Positions 54,011 to 63,544 of a stretch of DNA of 64,000 nt are shown in pieces (position 1 is the first letter of the stretch; each line of letters starts with the position of its first letter). The stretch spans positions 5,073,001-5,137,000 of the forward strand of contig NZ_VAWE01000001.1 in NCBI RefSeq assembly GCF_005795905.1, read 5' to 3'. The notes beneath the pieces are model-generated. The model searched no databases. It was not told where the DNA came from and saw only the letters and a program-made list of their open reading frames with translations. The position numbers and the translations under genes were made by a program. The DNA comes from Streptomyces marianii. Lineage in GTDB: Bacteria; Actinomycetota; Actinomycetes; Streptomycetales; Streptomycetaceae.

Positions 54011-55332
54011 GCACGCAACGGAGGATGAGCGCGGCAGGGGTCGCGCTGATGCTCGGCGGCGCGGGGATCCTGCTGGCCGCCTCCCCCGCCCAGGCCGCCG
54101 GCGTCTCGTACGCGACGGAGTGCATCCCGCCGCCCATATCCGGCCTGCCGCCCGTCCAGGGCACCACCGAGGTGCAGATCACCGCGCCTGCGGAGGCCGA
54201 GGTCGGGGACGAGATCGAGGTGGTCTGGAAGACGGTCGAGGCGGCGTCCAAGAACCCCGATGTGCTGGATCTGCAGAAGGACACCGTCAAGCCGACGGGC
54301 ACCCTCAAGGTGGCCGGGGCGCAGACCGCCGACCTGGCGATGGAGGGGCCCCGGCAGAACCCGCCGATCCCGAAGAACAGCCCCATGGTGCTGCCCGACA
54401 TGAAGGCCAGGCTGAAGCTGACCGCCCCCGGCGAGATCACGCTGACGCCCGGCGCGTACACCATCAACGTCTCCAAGCCGATCTCGACCGACACCAAGTG
54501 CGCCCCGAAGGAGGCCGTCCAGCCGGGGGCGACCGTCAAGGTGACGGAAGGCGGCGGCGGTTCGGGCGGTACGACGGGCGGCGACACCGGTGGTTCGTCG
54601 AGCGGTGGTTCGTCCAGCGGCGGTCCGTCCACCGGCGGCTCGTCGAGCGGTGGCAGCGACTCCGGCGGGTCCACGGGCGGTGGCGGCGGCCAGACCGACT
54701 TCGAGGGCAAGGAGGTGCGGGTCGCGTACTCCTGCAAGACGCCCATCGGCGACAAGGAGGCCGTCTCCCCGGTCAGGATCGACGCCAGGAAGAACGGCGG
54801 CGACTTCGACCTCACCGTGAAGTTCTCCACGTCGGTGATGGACAGCCCCGCCGACATCCCTGCCGACTCCGTGAAACCGTCGATGGAGGTTCGGCTGGGT
54901 GGTGCCGACAAGGGCTCCGTGCACGTCGAAGGCCCCACGAACAAGGAGCCCATCAAGGCGGGCGACCCGATCGGGATCCCCGATCTGACCGGCACCTACA
55001 AGCCGGGCGCCGGCGGCAAGTCGACGCTCAGCCCGGGCGTGCTCACGGTCGAGGCGCTGGGCACGACGACGACCTGCACCCCGCCCGCCGACGTCGCGGT
55101 CTCCCTGGAGCTCGACACCTCCGCCCAGCCGGGCGGTGCGAGCGGCGGCTCCGGCGGTGCCGCCTCCGGCTCGGCAGGCGGCGGTGACGTCTCGGGCGGC
55201 GGTCTCGCCGACACCGGCGCCGGGGACGGCGGAGCCCTGCGCGCCCTCGCCCTGGTGGCCGGCACGGTCATCCTGACCGGTGGTGCGGTCTTCACGTTCA
55301 CGCCGTGGGGGAGGCTGCGCGGGGCTCGGTGA
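54007..55332 (+). CDS. Large secreted protein with LADTG-type sorting tail
   Basis: A 441-residue exported protein. A signal peptide (about residues 1-32) is followed by an N-terminal domain with two cysteines. Next come a long Gly/Ser/Thr linker, a second domain homologous to the first protein of this operon (VRVAYSCKTPIGDKEAVSPVRIDARKNGG to LGTTTTCTPP), another Gly/Ser linker and LADTG at 400-404 with a hydrophobic helix and Arg tail. LAxTG is the motif known for class E sortases of Streptomyces. The GTG start overlaps the previous stop and follows GAAGGGA. Confidence 0.75.
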   Translation: MSTQRRMSAAGVALMLGGAGILLAASPAQAAGVSYATECIPPPISGLPPVQGTTEVQITAPAEAEVGDEIEVVWKTVEAASKNPDVLDLQKDTVKPTGTLKVAGAQTADLAMEGPRQNPPIPKNSPMVLPDMKARLKLTAPGEITLTPGAYTINVSKPISTDTKCAPKEAVQPGATVKVTEGGGGSGGTTGGDTGGSSSGGSSSGGPSTGGSSSGGSDSGGSTGGGGGQTDFEGKEVRVAYSCKTPIGDKEAVSPVRIDARKNGGDFDLTVKFSTSVMDSPADIPADSVKPSMEVRLGGADKGSVHVEGPTNKEPIKAGDPIGIPDLTGTYKPGAGGKSTLSPGVLTVEALGTTTTCTPPADVAVSLELDTSAQPGGASGGSGGAASGSAGGGDVSGGGLADTGAGDGGALRALALVAGTVILTGGAVFTFTPWGRLRGAR

Positions 55333-55600
55333 GCCGCACGGGCGCGACGGGCCGGCCGGGCTTCCCACCAGGCCCCGCGACGGCGGCAGCGGCGAGGTCA
55401 CGACGACGAGGAGCCCCCGACCACGAGCACGGCGTCCTGAGTCCGGAGACGAATTCCCGAGCTCGGGGACGGCGGCATGCGAACGGGGAAGACGGCATGG
55501 GAAGGAAGGCCGGCCCGGCGCGCGGTGTGCGTGCCGGGCCGACCCCGTTCCGCGGTGAGCGCCTGTGCCGGCGGACGACGCCGGCCGGGCCCGTGTGACG

Positions 55601-57103
55601 TCAGCGGACGTCGCCCATGAGGGTGCGGATCTTCCTGCCCGCCATCATGAACGTCAGGCCCGCGACGATCGCGACGACCGCCCACATCGAGTAGTACGCG
55701 GAGTCGCCCAGCGGCTCGTTGAGCTTGGTGGTCCAGCCGTTGAGGGCGTTGCCCGTCGCGGTGGCCAGGAACCACAGTCCCATGATCTGGCCGACGAACT
55801 GCTTGGGGGCCAGCTTCGTGGAGAGCGACAGGCCCACCGGCGACAGGCACATCTCGCCGAGGGTCTGAACGAGGTAGACGCTCAGCAGCCAGAAGACGGT
55901 GACCTTGCCGGTCCCGCTGTTCGCGGCCGCGGCGCCCGCCAGGCCCATGATGGCGAAGGAACCGCCGATGAGCAGCATCGCCAGGGCGAACTTCATCGGG
56001 GTGCCGGGCTCGCGGTTGCGCTTGGCGAGCCTGACCCAGAGGGCGGCGAAGAGCGGGGCCAGCACGATGACCATGGCCGGATTCACCGACTGGTACCAGG
56101 ACGCGGGGAACTCCCAGCCGCCGATCACACGGTCGGTCTTGTTGTCCGCGAACAGGGTCAGCAGCGAGCCCGACTGGTCGTAGATCATCCAGAACAGCAC
56201 GGCCGTGGCGAAGAACCAGGCGAACGCCTGGATCTTGGGCTTGTCGGTCGCGGTCAGCGCCGGGTTCCGGTAGATCGCGACGAAGTAGACGACCGGCACG
56301 ACGATGCCGAGGACCGCCAGGACGTTGACGACGTGCTCGATGTCGTACGTGCCGAGCAGCACGTCGACGGCGAGGGCGGCGACGGCCAGGCCGCCCCACA
56401 GCAGGACCTTGCGCAGCGCGGTCCGCTTCTCCTCGGGCGTCGCCGGAGTGCCGGGCTCCTTGCCGACGTCGCCGAGGTGGCGGCTGCCGAGGACGTACTG
56501 GACGACCGCCAGCGTCATGCCGATACCGGCGACGGAGAATCCGAGGTGCCAGTTGACGTTCTCGCCGAGGTAGCCGACGACCAGCGGGGCGGCCATGGCA
56601 CCGATGTTGATCGCCATGTAGAAGAGCGTGAAACCGGCGTCCCGGCGGGCGCTGGACTGGCCCTCGTAGAGCCCGCCGACCATGGCCGAGATGTTCGGCT
56701 TCAGCAGACCCGTACCGGCGGCGATGAGCACCAGGCCGGCGAAGAAGGCGGTGTCCGACGGGATGGCCAGGGTGTAGTGGCCCAGGGCGATGACGATGCC
56801 GCCGACGAGGACGGCCTTGCGCGCGCCCCACAGGCGGTCGGCGATCCAGCCGCCGGGCATGGCGGCCATGTAGACCACGGCGTTGTAGACGCCGTAGATG
56901 GAGGCGGCCAGCGCCTCCCTGCCCTGGAGCGGCCCGTCGAGGACCCCCGCGACCAGATAGAGGACGAGGATGCCGCGCATTCCGTACCAGGAAAAGCGCT
57001 CCCACATCTCCGTCATGAAGAGCGTGGCCATACCGCGTGGGTGGCCGAGGAAGGTCTTCTCGCCAGGGGAGCTGGACGAGTCCTTCGTCAGGCTGGACGC
57101 CAT
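55601..57103 (-). CDS. POT-family proton-dependent oligopeptide transporter
   Basis: A 500-residue MFS transporter importing di- and tripeptides with protons. The POT signatures are clear: EMWERFSWYGMRGILVLYL (ExxERFxYY-like region in helix 1), GGWIADRLWGARKAVLVGG, GTGLLKPNISAMVGGLYEG, DAGFTLFYMAINIGAMAAPL and the second-half GLSLSTKLAPKQFVGQIMGLWFL. About 14 helices. ATG 57103 has AAGGA five to six bases upstream; the frame extends further but is not coding-like. Divergent from the response regulator gene. Confidence 0.92.
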   Translation of the reverse strand: MASSLTKDSSSSPGEKTFLGHPRGMATLFMTEMWERFSWYGMRGILVLYLVAGVLDGPLQGREALAASIYGVYNAVVYMAAMPGGWIADRLWGARKAVLVGGIVIALGHYTLAIPSDTAFFAGLVLIAAGTGLLKPNISAMVGGLYEGQSSARRDAGFTLFYMAINIGAMAAPLVVGYLGENVNWHLGFSVAGIGMTLAVVQYVLGSRHLGDVGKEPGTPATPEEKRTALRKVLLWGGLAVAALAVDVLLGTYDIEHVVNVLAVLGIVVPVVYFVAIYRNPALTATDKPKIQAFAWFFATAVLFWMIYDQSGSLLTLFADNKTDRVIGGWEFPASWYQSVNPAMVIVLAPLFAALWVRLAKRNREPGTPMKFALAMLLIGGSFAIMGLAGAAAANSGTGKVTVFWLLSVYLVQTLGEMCLSPVGLSLSTKLAPKQFVGQIMGLWFLATATGNALNGWTTKLNEPLGDSAYYSMWAVVAIVAGLTFMMAGRKIRTLMGDVR

Positions 57104-57304
57104 GTCGATCCTTGCTGCTCGGGACGCGCCGCGTCGTGAGCGGTTTCCGCGCCCGGTGGGGGGCGGCCGGCACCGGCAGGGGAGCGGTCCCGCCCCCACG
57201 CCCGAGGGGCCCGCCCCTGGCGGGGGACGAGGGACAGTCCTCACCGGGATCCGCGCCCCGCGCGCGTCGCCGCGTGCGGGGACCGGCCCAGGTCATTCAC
57301 GGTC

Positions 57305-57336
57305 GCGGAGTCGGGCGGGATCCCGCCCGACTCCGC
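57305..57336. promoter_or_regulatory. Perfect 32-bp palindrome in the divergent POT/response-regulator gap
   Basis: The arms of 16 bases meet without a loop (GCGGAGTCGGGCGGGA, then its exact complement). It lies about 200 bases upstream of the transporter start. As RNA it would be a very stable leader hairpin; as DNA it could be a regulator site. Confidence 0.6.
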
Positions 57337-57346
57337 ACAGAAAAGA

Positions 57347-57376
57347 GACCTTTGACGATGAAAGAGGCCAAAGGTC
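57347..57376. promoter_or_regulatory. 8-bp inverted repeat, possible operator
   Basis: GACCTTTG (57347-57354) and CAAAGGTC (57369-57376) are exact inverted copies in an AT-richer patch of the same 466-base gap, a likely promoter zone for the transporter. Confidence 0.4.
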
Positions 57377-57569
57377 CCGAGTGGTGCTGTAGGTGCTTTA
57401 GTGACATAAGGCACGATAGCGACATGTTTAGACCACTTGAGAGAAGGATCACAGGCGTTTCGCGGAACCGCCTGCCCGCATTCGAAGGCGCGAACCAGGG
57501 TCGCGCCGCCGACATCGGGGGCCTGCCCAGGCCCCCCGGAGTGTGACCGCCGCGGACTACCATCACCCC

Positions 57570-58247
57570 ATGACCCGTGTACTGCTCGCCGAGGACGACG
57601 CATCCATCTCCGAGCCGCTGGCGCGCGCGCTGCGCCGGGAGGGGTACGAGGTCGAGGTCCGTCAGGACGGCCCGACCGCGCTACAGGCCGGGCTCCAGGG
57701 CGGTGTCGACCTGGTCGTGCTGGATCTCGGGCTGCCCGGGATGGACGGGCTCGAAGTGGCGAGGCGGCTGCGCGCCGACGGCCACAGCGTGCCGATCCTG
57801 GTGCTGACCGCCCGCGCCGACGAGGTGGACACGGTGGTCGGCCTGGACGCCGGCGCCGACGACTACGTGACCAAGCCCTTCCGGCTCGCCGAACTGCTGG
57901 CCCGGGTGCGGGCCTTGCTCCGGCGCGGAGCCACGGAGCCCGCGGCGGCTCCCGCGACGCACGGCGTGCGGATCGACGTCGAGTCCCACCGGGCCTGGAT
58001 GGGCGAGGAGGAGTTGCAGCTCACCGCCAAGGAGTTCGACCTGCTGCGCGTGCTGGTGCGGGACGCCGGCCGGGTGGTCACCCGCGACCAGTTGATGCGC
58101 GAGGTCTGGGACACCACGTGGTGGTCCTCCACGAAGACGCTCGACATGCACATCTCCTGGCTGCGCAAGAAGCTGGGGGACGACGCGGCGAACCCGAGGT
58201 ACATCGCGACGGTCCGAGGCGTCGGCTTCCGCTTCGAGAAGAACTGA
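57570..58247 (+). CDS. OmpR/PhoB-family response regulator
   Basis: A 225-residue two-component regulator. The receiver domain has the acidic pair in LAEDDASI, the phosphorylated D52 in VVLDLGLPGMDG, the switch Thr in VLTARADEVD and the Lys in DDYVTKPFRLAELLARVRALLRR. The winged-helix output domain (130-225) ends WLRKKLGDDAANPRYIATVRGVGFRFEKN. ATG 57570 has no Shine-Dalgarno sequence; TACCAT six bases upstream suggests a leaderless transcript. Its kinase gene follows 266 bases downstream. Confidence 0.92.
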   Translation: MTRVLLAEDDASISEPLARALRREGYEVEVRQDGPTALQAGLQGGVDLVVLDLGLPGMDGLEVARRLRADGHSVPILVLTARADEVDTVVGLDAGADDYVTKPFRLAELLARVRALLRRGATEPAAAPATHGVRIDVESHRAWMGEEELQLTAKEFDLLRVLVRDAGRVVTRDQLMREVWDTTWWSSTKTLDMHISWLRKKLGDDAANPRYIATVRGVGFRFEKN

Positions 58248-58322
58248 CCGCCGGGGACCGCCGGCCGCCCCCGAGCCCGGTGCCCCGGGAACCCGTCTCC
58301 CCGGACCGGCCGCCCGGACCGG

Positions 58323-58384
58323 CCGCCCGGGACCAGCCGGCCCCGGGACCTGACCGCCCGGGACCAGCCGGCCCCGGGACCTGA
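58323..58384. repeat. 31-bp tandem repeat between regulator and kinase
   Basis: Two exact head-to-tail copies (58323-58353, 58354-58384) and a degenerate third, each able to form a CCCGGG-based hairpin. They lie in the 266-base gap between the response regulator and histidine kinase genes. Confidence 0.85.
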
Positions 58385-58513
58385 CCGCCGGGATCTGACC
58401 CCCGGGACACGGCGGTTCGGGACACAGGGCCTCGGGGCCGCACCGTCCCGGGCCGGCAAGGACCGCGGGGGTCCGGCCCCCGCCACGACCGCAAGACCCG
58501 CCCGGAGGGCACC

Positions 58514-59782
58514 GTGCGCCGCCGACTGATCAACTCCACCCTGGCCGTGGTGCTCGTGGTGATCGCCGTCTTCGGTGTGTCGCTCGTCATCGTCGAGACG
58601 CGGACCATCAGCAACAGTGCCCAGGAAAGCGTCGACTCCGAGGCGCTCCGGCTGGTGAGCGTCATCGAGGCCAAGGTCCTGGAGCACGAGCGGGTCGACG
58701 ACGGGGTGCTGGCCGACCAGATCGGGCCGGACCGGTTCGCCAGGATCGAGATCCCCGGCGGCCCGCCGATCGAGGTGGGGCAGCGGCCCTCCGGCAGCGT
58801 GATCCGCGGCACCGCCACCGGAGACCAGGGGGAGCGGGTCACCGTCGAGGAGTCCCGGGCCACCGTGACCCGCGAGGTCGGCCGCTCCCTGATGATCATC
58901 GGTGCGGTGGCGCTGCTCGCGGTCGTCGCCGCCGTACTGCTCGCCGTGCGGCAGGCCAACCGGCTCGCCTCGCCGCTGACCGATCTCGCGGAGACCGCGG
59001 AGCGGCTGGGCTCCGGCGACCCGCGGCCGCGTCACAAGAGGTACGGCGTCCCCGAACTCGACCGCGTCGCCGACGTCCTGGACGCCAGCGCCGAGCGGAT
59101 CGCCCGGATGCTGACCGCCGAGCGCCGACTCGCCGCGGACGCGTCCCACCAGCTCCGTACGCCTCTGACCGCCCTGTCCATGAGGCTGGAGGAGATCTCC
59201 GCCACCGACGACCCGGACACCGTCAAGGAGGAGGCGAACGTCGCGCTCACCCAGGTGGAACGGCTCACCGACGTGGTGGAGCGGCTGCTCACCAACGCCC
59301 GGGACCCGCGGACCGGGTCCGCGGTCGCCTTCGACCTCGACGAGGTCGTCAAACAGCAGATCGAGGAGTGGCGCCCGGCGTACCGCAGCGCGGGTCGCGC
59401 CATCGTCTGCTCGGGCAAGCAGGGGATGCGGGCCGTCGGCACACCGGGCGCGGTCGCCCAGGTCCTGGCCGCGCTGATCGAGAACTCGCTGATGCACGGG
59501 GGCGGCACGGTGGCCCTGCGTACCCGTGTCACCGGCAACCAGGCCGTCATCGAGGTGACGGACGAGGGCCCGGGCGTACCGGCCGACCTGGGGGCGCGGA
59601 TCTTCGAGCGCACCATCAGCGGGCGGAACTCGACGGGTATCGGTCTCGCCGTGGCCCGGGACCTCGCGGAGGCGGACGGCGGACGGCTGGAGCTGCTGCA
59701 GCAGCAGCCCGCGGTGTTCGCCCTGTTCCTGAGCCGGGAGGCGCGGCCGCGCAGGGAGGAGCCGGAGCACACGGTGCGCTGA
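58514..59782 (+). CDS. Sensor histidine kinase
   Basis: A 422-residue membrane sensor. Helix 1 is at about 8-28, an extracytoplasmic segment of about 90 residues follows, helix 2 is at about 125-147, then a HAMP linker. The phosphoacceptor is H212 in AADASHQLRTPLTAL. The ATP domain has LIENSLMHGGG (N box), VTDEGPGVP (G1) and GRNSTGIGLAVARDLAEADGG (G2). It partners the upstream OmpR-type regulator. The signal is unknown. The GTG start follows CGGAGGG. Confidence 0.92.
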   Translation: MRRRLINSTLAVVLVVIAVFGVSLVIVETRTISNSAQESVDSEALRLVSVIEAKVLEHERVDDGVLADQIGPDRFARIEIPGGPPIEVGQRPSGSVIRGTATGDQGERVTVEESRATVTREVGRSLMIIGAVALLAVVAAVLLAVRQANRLASPLTDLAETAERLGSGDPRPRHKRYGVPELDRVADVLDASAERIARMLTAERRLAADASHQLRTPLTALSMRLEEISATDDPDTVKEEANVALTQVERLTDVVERLLTNARDPRTGSAVAFDLDEVVKQQIEEWRPAYRSAGRAIVCSGKQGMRAVGTPGAVAQVLAALIENSLMHGGGTVALRTRVTGNQAVIEVTDEGPGVPADLGARIFERTISGRNSTGIGLAVARDLAEADGGRLELLQQQPAVFALFLSREARPRREEPEHTVR

Positions 59783-59836
59783 GGCGGTGCGGGACGCACC
59801 GGCACGGGACGCCGGGGATGGGCGCGGCGGGCCGGT

Positions 59837-60346
59837 TCAGCTGCCGACGCGGTCGGGCGCCTCCGTGCGCCGCTGCTCCAGGAACGACTCCGCGGTCTGC
59901 ACGGCCTCCCGCGCCGGCAGGGCCCGGAAGACCCAGGTGCGGTACGACCAGAAGCGGAACAGCGTCGCGACCGCGATGCCGAAGAACTTGAAGAAGTTGC
60001 TCTGCAGCGGGCTGTCCCAGCCGAACCCGTAGGTCGCGACGTACAGCACACCGTTCTCGATCACCAGGCCGGCCGCGCTGAACAGCAGGAACAGGGTGAG
60101 TTCCTTGGTGCGGCCGCTCCTGTCCCGGTCCCGGTACGTGAAGTAGCGGAAGCCCACGTAGTTGAACAGGATCGCGATGACGGTGGCGAGGAGGCTTGCG
60201 CGCACCACCGGGATCTCGGTGGTCTGCCGCAGCAGGTTGAAGACCGCCATGTTGACCAGGAGGCCCAAGGCGCCGACCGCGCCGAACTTGGCGACCTCGC
60301 GCGCGAGCCGGTTCAGTCGCACACGCAGTGCGCCCCGTTCGCTCAT
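59837..60346 (-). CDS. GtrA family membrane protein
   Basis: A 169-residue protein with four membrane helices (FGAVGALGLLVNMAVFNLL, LLATVIAILFNYVGFRYFTY, LFLLFSAAGLVIENGVLYVATY, FFKFFGIAVATLFRFWSYRTWVF), the GtrA plan. Family members are thought to help move lipid-linked sugars across the membrane for cell-wall glycosylation. ATG 60346 converges on the kinase gene and is divergent from purK (183-base gap). Confidence 0.88.
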   Translation of the reverse strand: MSERGALRVRLNRLAREVAKFGAVGALGLLVNMAVFNLLRQTTEIPVVRASLLATVIAILFNYVGFRYFTYRDRDRSGRTKELTLFLLFSAAGLVIENGVLYVATYGFGWDSPLQSNFFKFFGIAVATLFRFWSYRTWVFRALPAREAVQTAESFLEQRRTEAPDRVGS

Positions 60347-60529
60347 GGTGTTCGCTGGTCCCGTCCGGTCGACTACGTCAACCAGACCACTCTAACCAGC
60401 ACCTCCGCCGTGTGCGCGACGGACGGCCATGAACGGGGCGCACGCCTTCGAAGGGGCACACGTCTTCGTTGGATCGTACGAACCGGTGGGGCGGACAGGA
60501 CCGTACGGAGCTCCGGATACCCTGGGAGG

Positions 60530-61669
60530 GTGACGTTCCCCGTAGTCGGCATGGTCGGCGGCGGACAGCTCGCCCGTATGACACACGAGGCAGGCATCCC
60601 CCTCGGCATCAGGTTCAAGCTCCTCAGTGACACCCCCCAGGACTCGGCGGCCCAGGTGGCCGGTGAGGTCGTCGTCGGCGACTACCGGGACCTGGACACG
60701 CTCCGCGCCTTCGCGCGCGGCTGCGACGTGATCACCTTCGACCACGAGCACGTGCCCACCGAGCACCTGCGGGTCCTGGAGGCGGAGGGCATCCCCGTCC
60801 GCCCGGGCCCGGACGCGCTCGTGCACGCGCAGGACAAGGGCGTGATGCGCGCACGGCTCGACGCGATCGGCGCGCCCAGCCCGCGCCACCGCATCGTCGC
60901 CGACCCGGCGGACGCGGCCGCCTTCGCGGCGGAGGCCGGGGGTTTCCCCGTGATCCTCAAGACGGTGCGCGGCGGCTACGACGGCAAGGGCGTGTGGATC
61001 GTCCGGAGCGAGGAGGACGCCGAGCCGCCGTTCCGCGCCGGCGTGCCCGTCCTCGCCGAGGAGAAGGTCGACTACCGCCGCGAGCTCGCCGCGAACGTCG
61101 TCCGCTCCCCGCACGGCCAGGCGGTCGCGTATCCGGTCGTGGAGTCGCGGCAGGTCGACGGCGTCTGCGACACGGTGATCTCCCCCGCGCCGGACCTGGA
61201 CGGAGAACTGGCCGGGCAAGCCCAGCAGCTCGCGCTGCGCATCGCCCACGAGCTCGGCGTCGTCGGCCATCTGGCGGTCGAGCTCTTCGAGACCGCGGAC
61301 GGCCGCGTCCTCGTCAACGAGCTGGCGATGCGCCCGCACAACTCCGGGCACTGGACCCAGGACGGCGCCATCACGTCGCAGTTCGCCAACCATGTGCGGG
61401 CCGTGCTCGACCTGCCGCTCGGCGACCCCCGCCCCCGGGCGACGTGGACGGTCATGGCTAACGTCCTCGGCGGCGACTACCCCGACATGTACCAGGGCTA
61501 TCTGCACTGCATGGCCCGGGACCCGCAGCTGAAGATCCACATGTACGGCAAGGACGTGAAGCCCGGGCGCAAGGTCGGACACGTCAACACCTACGGCGAC
61601 GACCTGGACGACGTGCTCGCGCGCGCCCGTCACGCGGCCGACTACCTCAGAGGAACGATCACCGAATGA
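60530..61669 (+). CDS. purK: 5-(carboxyamino)imidazole ribonucleotide synthase
   Basis: ATP-grasp enzyme of purine synthesis (379 residues) that carboxylates AIR to N5-CAIR with ATP and bicarbonate. [22 protein letters not shown] is the N-terminal signature. The ATP-grasp core has [20 protein letters not shown] and [20 protein letters not shown] 60530 has TACCCT about seven bases upstream and only a poorly spaced GGGAGG, so the message may be leaderless. Its stop overlaps the ATG of purE. Confidence 0.95.
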   Translation: MTFPVVGMVGGGQLARMTHEAGIPLGIRFKLLSDTPQDSAAQVAGEVVVGDYRDLDTLRAFARGCDVITFDHEHVPTEHLRVLEAEGIPVRPGPDALVHAQDKGVMRARLDAIGAPSPRHRIVADPADAAAFAAEAGGFPVILKTVRGGYDGKGVWIVRSEEDAEPPFRAGVPVLAEEKVDYRRELAANVVRSPHGQAVAYPVVESRQVDGVCDTVISPAPDLDGELAGQAQQLALRIAHELGVVGHLAVELFETADGRVLVNELAMRPHNSGHWTQDGAITSQFANHVRAVLDLPLGDPRPRATWTVMANVLGGDYPDMYQGYLHCMARDPQLKIHMYGKDVKPGRKVGHVNTYGDDLDDVLARARHAADYLRGTITE

Positions 61670-62205
61670 CCACCGCTCCCGATTCGGCCCCCCTCGTCGG
61701 CATCGTGATGGGCTCGGACTCCGACTGGCCCGTCATGGAGAACGCCGCACAGGCCCTGGACGAGTTCGAGATCCCGTACGAGGTGGACGTCGTCTCCGCG
61801 CACCGCATGCCGCGCGAGATGATCGCGTACGGCGAGGAGGCGGCCGACCGAGGGCTGAAGGCGATCATCGCGGGCGCGGGCGGAGCCGCCCATCTGCCCG
61901 GGATGCTCGCCTCCGTCACCCCCCTGCCCGTGATCGGCGTGCCCGTTCCGCTGAAGTACCTCGACGGCATGGACTCGCTGCTCTCGATCGTGCAGATGCC
62001 CGCCGGTGTGCCGGTCGCGACCGTGTCGGTGGCCGGAGCGCGCAACGCGGGCCTGCTCGCGGCCCGGATCCTCGCCACCCAGGACGCCGACCTGCTGGCC
62101 CGGATGCGCGACTTCCAGCAGGAGCTGAACGACCAGGCGACGGAGAAGGGCCGGCGGCTGCGCTCGAAGGTGGAGGGATCCGCGGCGTTCGGCTTCGGCA
62201 AGTAG
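61666..62205 (+). CDS. purE: 5-(carboxyamino)imidazole ribonucleotide mutase
   Basis: Class I PurE (179 residues) converting N5-CAIR to CAIR, the step after PurK. Family motifs: [24 protein letters not shown] with the catalytic His, [14 protein letters not shown] and GVPV near ALL-type loops ([22 protein letters not shown]). The gene overlaps purK by ATGA, so the pair is coupled. The dipeptidase gene starts nine bases after its stop. Confidence 0.96.
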   Translation: MTTAPDSAPLVGIVMGSDSDWPVMENAAQALDEFEIPYEVDVVSAHRMPREMIAYGEEAADRGLKAIIAGAGGAAHLPGMLASVTPLPVIGVPVPLKYLDGMDSLLSIVQMPAGVPVATVSVAGARNAGLLAARILATQDADLLARMRDFQQELNDQATEKGRRLRSKVEGSAAFGFGK

Positions 62206-62214
62206 GCTGCGACC

Positions 62215-63411
62215 GTGGATTTTCTCACCGAAGCCCGTTCGCTGCTCACATCCTTTCCCGTCGTCGACGGCCACAACGATCTTCCGTGGGCCCTGCGCGA
62301 ACAGGTCCGCTACGACCTGGACCGCCGCGACATCGCGACCGACCAGACGGGCAGCCTGCACACCGACATCCCGCGGTTGAGGGCCGGCGGGGTCGGAGCT
62401 CAGTTCTGGTCGGTGTACGTGCGCAGTGACATGGCCGGTGACGAGGCGGTCAGCGCCACGCTGGAGCAGATCGACGTGGTGGACCGGCTGCTGGCCCGCT
62501 ACCCGGCGGACCTGGCGCGTGCCCTGACCGCCGACGACATGGAGGCGGCGCGCGAGGAGGGCCGGATCGCCTCCCTCATGGGGGCGGAGGGCGGCCACTC
62601 CATCAACAACTCGCTCGCCACGCTGAGGGCGCTGCACACGCTGGGCGTCCGCTACATGACGCTGACGCACAACGACAACAACGACTGGGCCGACTCGGCG
62701 ACCGACGAGCCGCGCTTCGGCGGACTGTCGGCGTTCGGCCACGAGGTCGTGCGGGAGATGAACCGCACGGGCATGCTCGTCGACCTCTCGCACGTCGCGC
62801 CGGCGACGATGCGGAACGCGCTCGACACCTCCGTCGCCCCGGTGGTCTTCTCCCACTCCTCCGCCCGGGCGGTCTGCGACCACCCGCGGAACATCCCCGA
62901 CGACGTGCTGGAGCGGCTCCCGGCGAACGGCGGCGTGGCGATGGCCACGTTCGTCCCGAAGTTCGTCCTGCAGGAGGCGGTCGCCTGGACGCGCGGGGCG
63001 GACGAGAACATGCGGGAGCACGGGCTCCACCCCCTCGACACGACCGAGGCGGGCATGAAGGTCCAGCGGGCGTACGAGGCCGCTCACCCGCGTCCGATGG
63101 CGACGGCGGCCACGGTCGCGGACCATCTGGACCACATGCGCGAGGTGGCCGGAGTCGACCACATCGGCATCGGCGGCGACTACGACGGCACCGCGTTCAC
63201 CCCGGCCGGCCTGGAGGACGTCGCGGGCTACCCCAACCTGATCGCGGAACTCCTGCGCCGCGGCTGGTCCCGCCCGGACCTGGCCAAGCTCACCTGGCAG
63301 AACGCGGTCCGCGCCCTCCGCGACGCGGAATCCGTCGCCCGCGACCTCCAGTCCCGACGCGCCCCCTCGAACGCGACGCTCCGGTCGACGACGAGCGCGC
63401 CCACGCCGTAG
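62215..63411 (+). CDS. M19 family membrane dipeptidase-like enzyme
   Basis: A 398-residue zinc dipeptidase of the renal dipeptidase family. Metal and substrate residues appear in [12 protein letters not shown] (H-x-D), [31 protein letters not shown] (Glu), [20 protein letters not shown] (His) and [12 protein letters not shown] (Asp). No signal peptide, so probably cytoplasmic; it may cleave D-containing dipeptides. GTG 62215 lacks a clear Shine-Dalgarno sequence and probably relies on coupling to purE. Confidence 0.92.
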   Translation: MDFLTEARSLLTSFPVVDGHNDLPWALREQVRYDLDRRDIATDQTGSLHTDIPRLRAGGVGAQFWSVYVRSDMAGDEAVSATLEQIDVVDRLLARYPADLARALTADDMEAAREEGRIASLMGAEGGHSINNSLATLRALHTLGVRYMTLTHNDNNDWADSATDEPRFGGLSAFGHEVVREMNRTGMLVDLSHVAPATMRNALDTSVAPVVFSHSSARAVCDHPRNIPDDVLERLPANGGVAMATFVPKFVLQEAVAWTRGADENMREHGLHPLDTTEAGMKVQRAYEAAHPRPMATAATVADHLDHMREVAGVDHIGIGGDYDGTAFTPAGLEDVAGYPNLIAELLRRGWSRPDLAKLTWQNAVRALRDAESVARDLQSRRAPSNATLRSTTSAPTP

Positions 63412-63544
63412 CCCGGGGACGCGCCGCCACGGCTCCGCGTCACGGGCACGGCGCTCGGCCGTACGGCTCCCGGCCGTACCGCGGCGGGGGATCCGCCGTC
63501 CACGGCTCCGCGCTCCGCGCGCGGCGTTCGGCCGTACCGCGCCC

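Noticed and set aside
51337..55332. Chaplin or rodlin genes
   Set aside because: The proteins are too large, and the sequences lack the chaplin hydrophobic repeat with its spacing. Only the sorting tails are shared.
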